NCBI RefSeq assembly: GCF_026241095.1
Contig: NZ_JAPFGB010000026.1
Location: 24,097-88,096 of the forward strand
From: Saccharopolyspora sp. NFXS83
GTDB taxonomy: Bacteria > Actinomycetota > Actinomycetes > Mycobacteriales > Pseudonocardiaceae
Reading direction: 5' to 3'
Length of the DNA: 64,000 nt
The notes under the pieces were generated by a model. The model was not told the DNA's origin and searched no databases. It saw nothing but the letters and a program-made list of their open reading frames with translations. How positions within the stretch are numbered: position 1 is the first letter of the stretch; the number at the start of each line of letters is the position of its first letter. This document shows, piece by piece, positions 61,694 through 64,000 of this stretch. Position numbers and translations under genes: made by a program.

Positions 61694-62115
61694 CCACACC
61701 AGGCGACGACGAGCAGGTCGGCTCCATCGACATCGGTTCGGGCAGCATCGATCCGCGCGATTTCCAGCCCAGCACCACCTCCGCCAAGGCCGAGTTCTAC
61801 GTCGCGCTGATGCTCATCGAGATCTCCTCCGAGTCCGCCGCCGAACCCCAGCTCTACGAGGAGTCCTTCGTGCTGGTCAAGGCCGAATCGGACGAGGAGG
61901 CGAAGGAGAAGGCCGTCGGGTACGGCAAGCAGCAGGCGGCGAGCTACCACAACGAGGACGGCGAGCTGATCACCTGGAAGTTCAAGGAGCTCATCGAGGT
62001 CAAGCAGGTCGAGGACGCCACCTTCGACGACGGATCCGAGCTCTACAGCCGCTTCTTCCGCAACTACAGCGCCTACCGCTCCTTCGAACCCATCCTCAGC
62101 GGCGAAGAAATCTGA
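61690..62115 (+). CDS. DUF4288-type protein
   Basis: 141 residues. The core AEFYVALMLIEISSES, YEESFVLVKAESDEEAKEKA and WKFKELIEVKQVEDATFDDG-SELYSRFF is the DUF4288 pattern. Acidic, soluble, no catalytic motif. ATG overlaps the ligB stop (ATGA), so expression is coupled to the ligase. Confidence 0.85.
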   Translation: MTTPGDDEQVGSIDIGSGSIDPRDFQPSTTSAKAEFYVALMLIEISSESAAEPQLYEESFVLVKAESDEEAKEKAVGYGKQQAASYHNEDGELITWKFKELIEVKQVEDATFDDGSELYSRFFRNYSAYRSFEPILSGEEI

Positions 62116-62280
62116 GCAGCGGCAACGCTCCGACGAAAGGCCCCGGAACGCGGAGGCCGGGGTCCCACCAGCCGACGGGGCCCCGGCGTACTTCCGCGCC
62201 CCAGCAGAGCGCGACTACGACCCGAGCGAGCGGCGCCGCCGCGGCGTTCGCAACCTCCTGGTCGCCACGCTTCCGGATGA

Positions 62281-64000
<1,720 letters not shown>

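Overview
The window is chromosomal DNA of a very GC-rich actinobacterium, most likely a member of the Pseudonocardiaceae (Saccharopolyspora-like). The evidence is codon use with almost only G/C in third positions, a mycothiol gene (mshB), a type VII secretion cassette (PPE protein, EspG, DUF3558 lipoprotein, WXG100-like partner), an XRE/DUF397 pair, TANNNT -10 boxes directly in front of start codons, and gene orders known from mycobacteria (fdx, mshB, lpqW, typA; ispH, xseA, xseB, glpX, fum). No rRNA, tRNA, CRISPR array, prophage or intact insertion sequence was seen.

Layout. 0-7.4 kb: minus-strand housekeeping block (seven-iron ferredoxin, mshB with a membrane partner, a LURP-one-like protein, an LpqW-like lipoprotein, typA). 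7.8-12.9 kb: a small Cys-rich basic protein, YciI, trpS behind a Trp-codon leader peptide and attenuator-like hairpins, an SRPBCC-NUDIX fusion, and a two-component system facing a LolA/RseB-like exported protein and an ABC exporter (13.0-16.0 kb). 16.6-20.4 kb: a thiamine-type ABC importer under a TPP riboswitch. 20.5-25.1 kb: pterin dehydratase, D-amino-acid oxidase, a 30-residue four-cysteine peptide, small enzymes, a decayed HigB-type toxin gene and ychF.

25.1-50.0 kb is an accessory-looking block between two genes (ychF and the DUF6542/ispH pair) that are neighbours in mycobacteria. It carries sbcCD and rmuC, an esterase-like lipoprotein, a sugar isomerase/FGGY kinase/LacI locus, the type VII cassette with its YbaB, XRE and DUF397 neighbours, and an exported DUF2961 (GH172-type) glycosidase next to a CUT2 sugar ABC importer. 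A 14-bp LacI-type operator is shared by the lacI/isomerase intergenic region and the importer promoter. This suggests one regulon for release, uptake and isomerisation/phosphorylation of a pentose or deoxyhexose, plausibly D-arabinofuranose from cell-wall arabinan.

50.0-64.0 kb: housekeeping block with ispH, xseA/xseB, glpX, an exported trypsin-like protease, an FAD reductase, fumC, an ATP-dependent DNA ligase and guaB1, punctuated by strong hairpin terminators.
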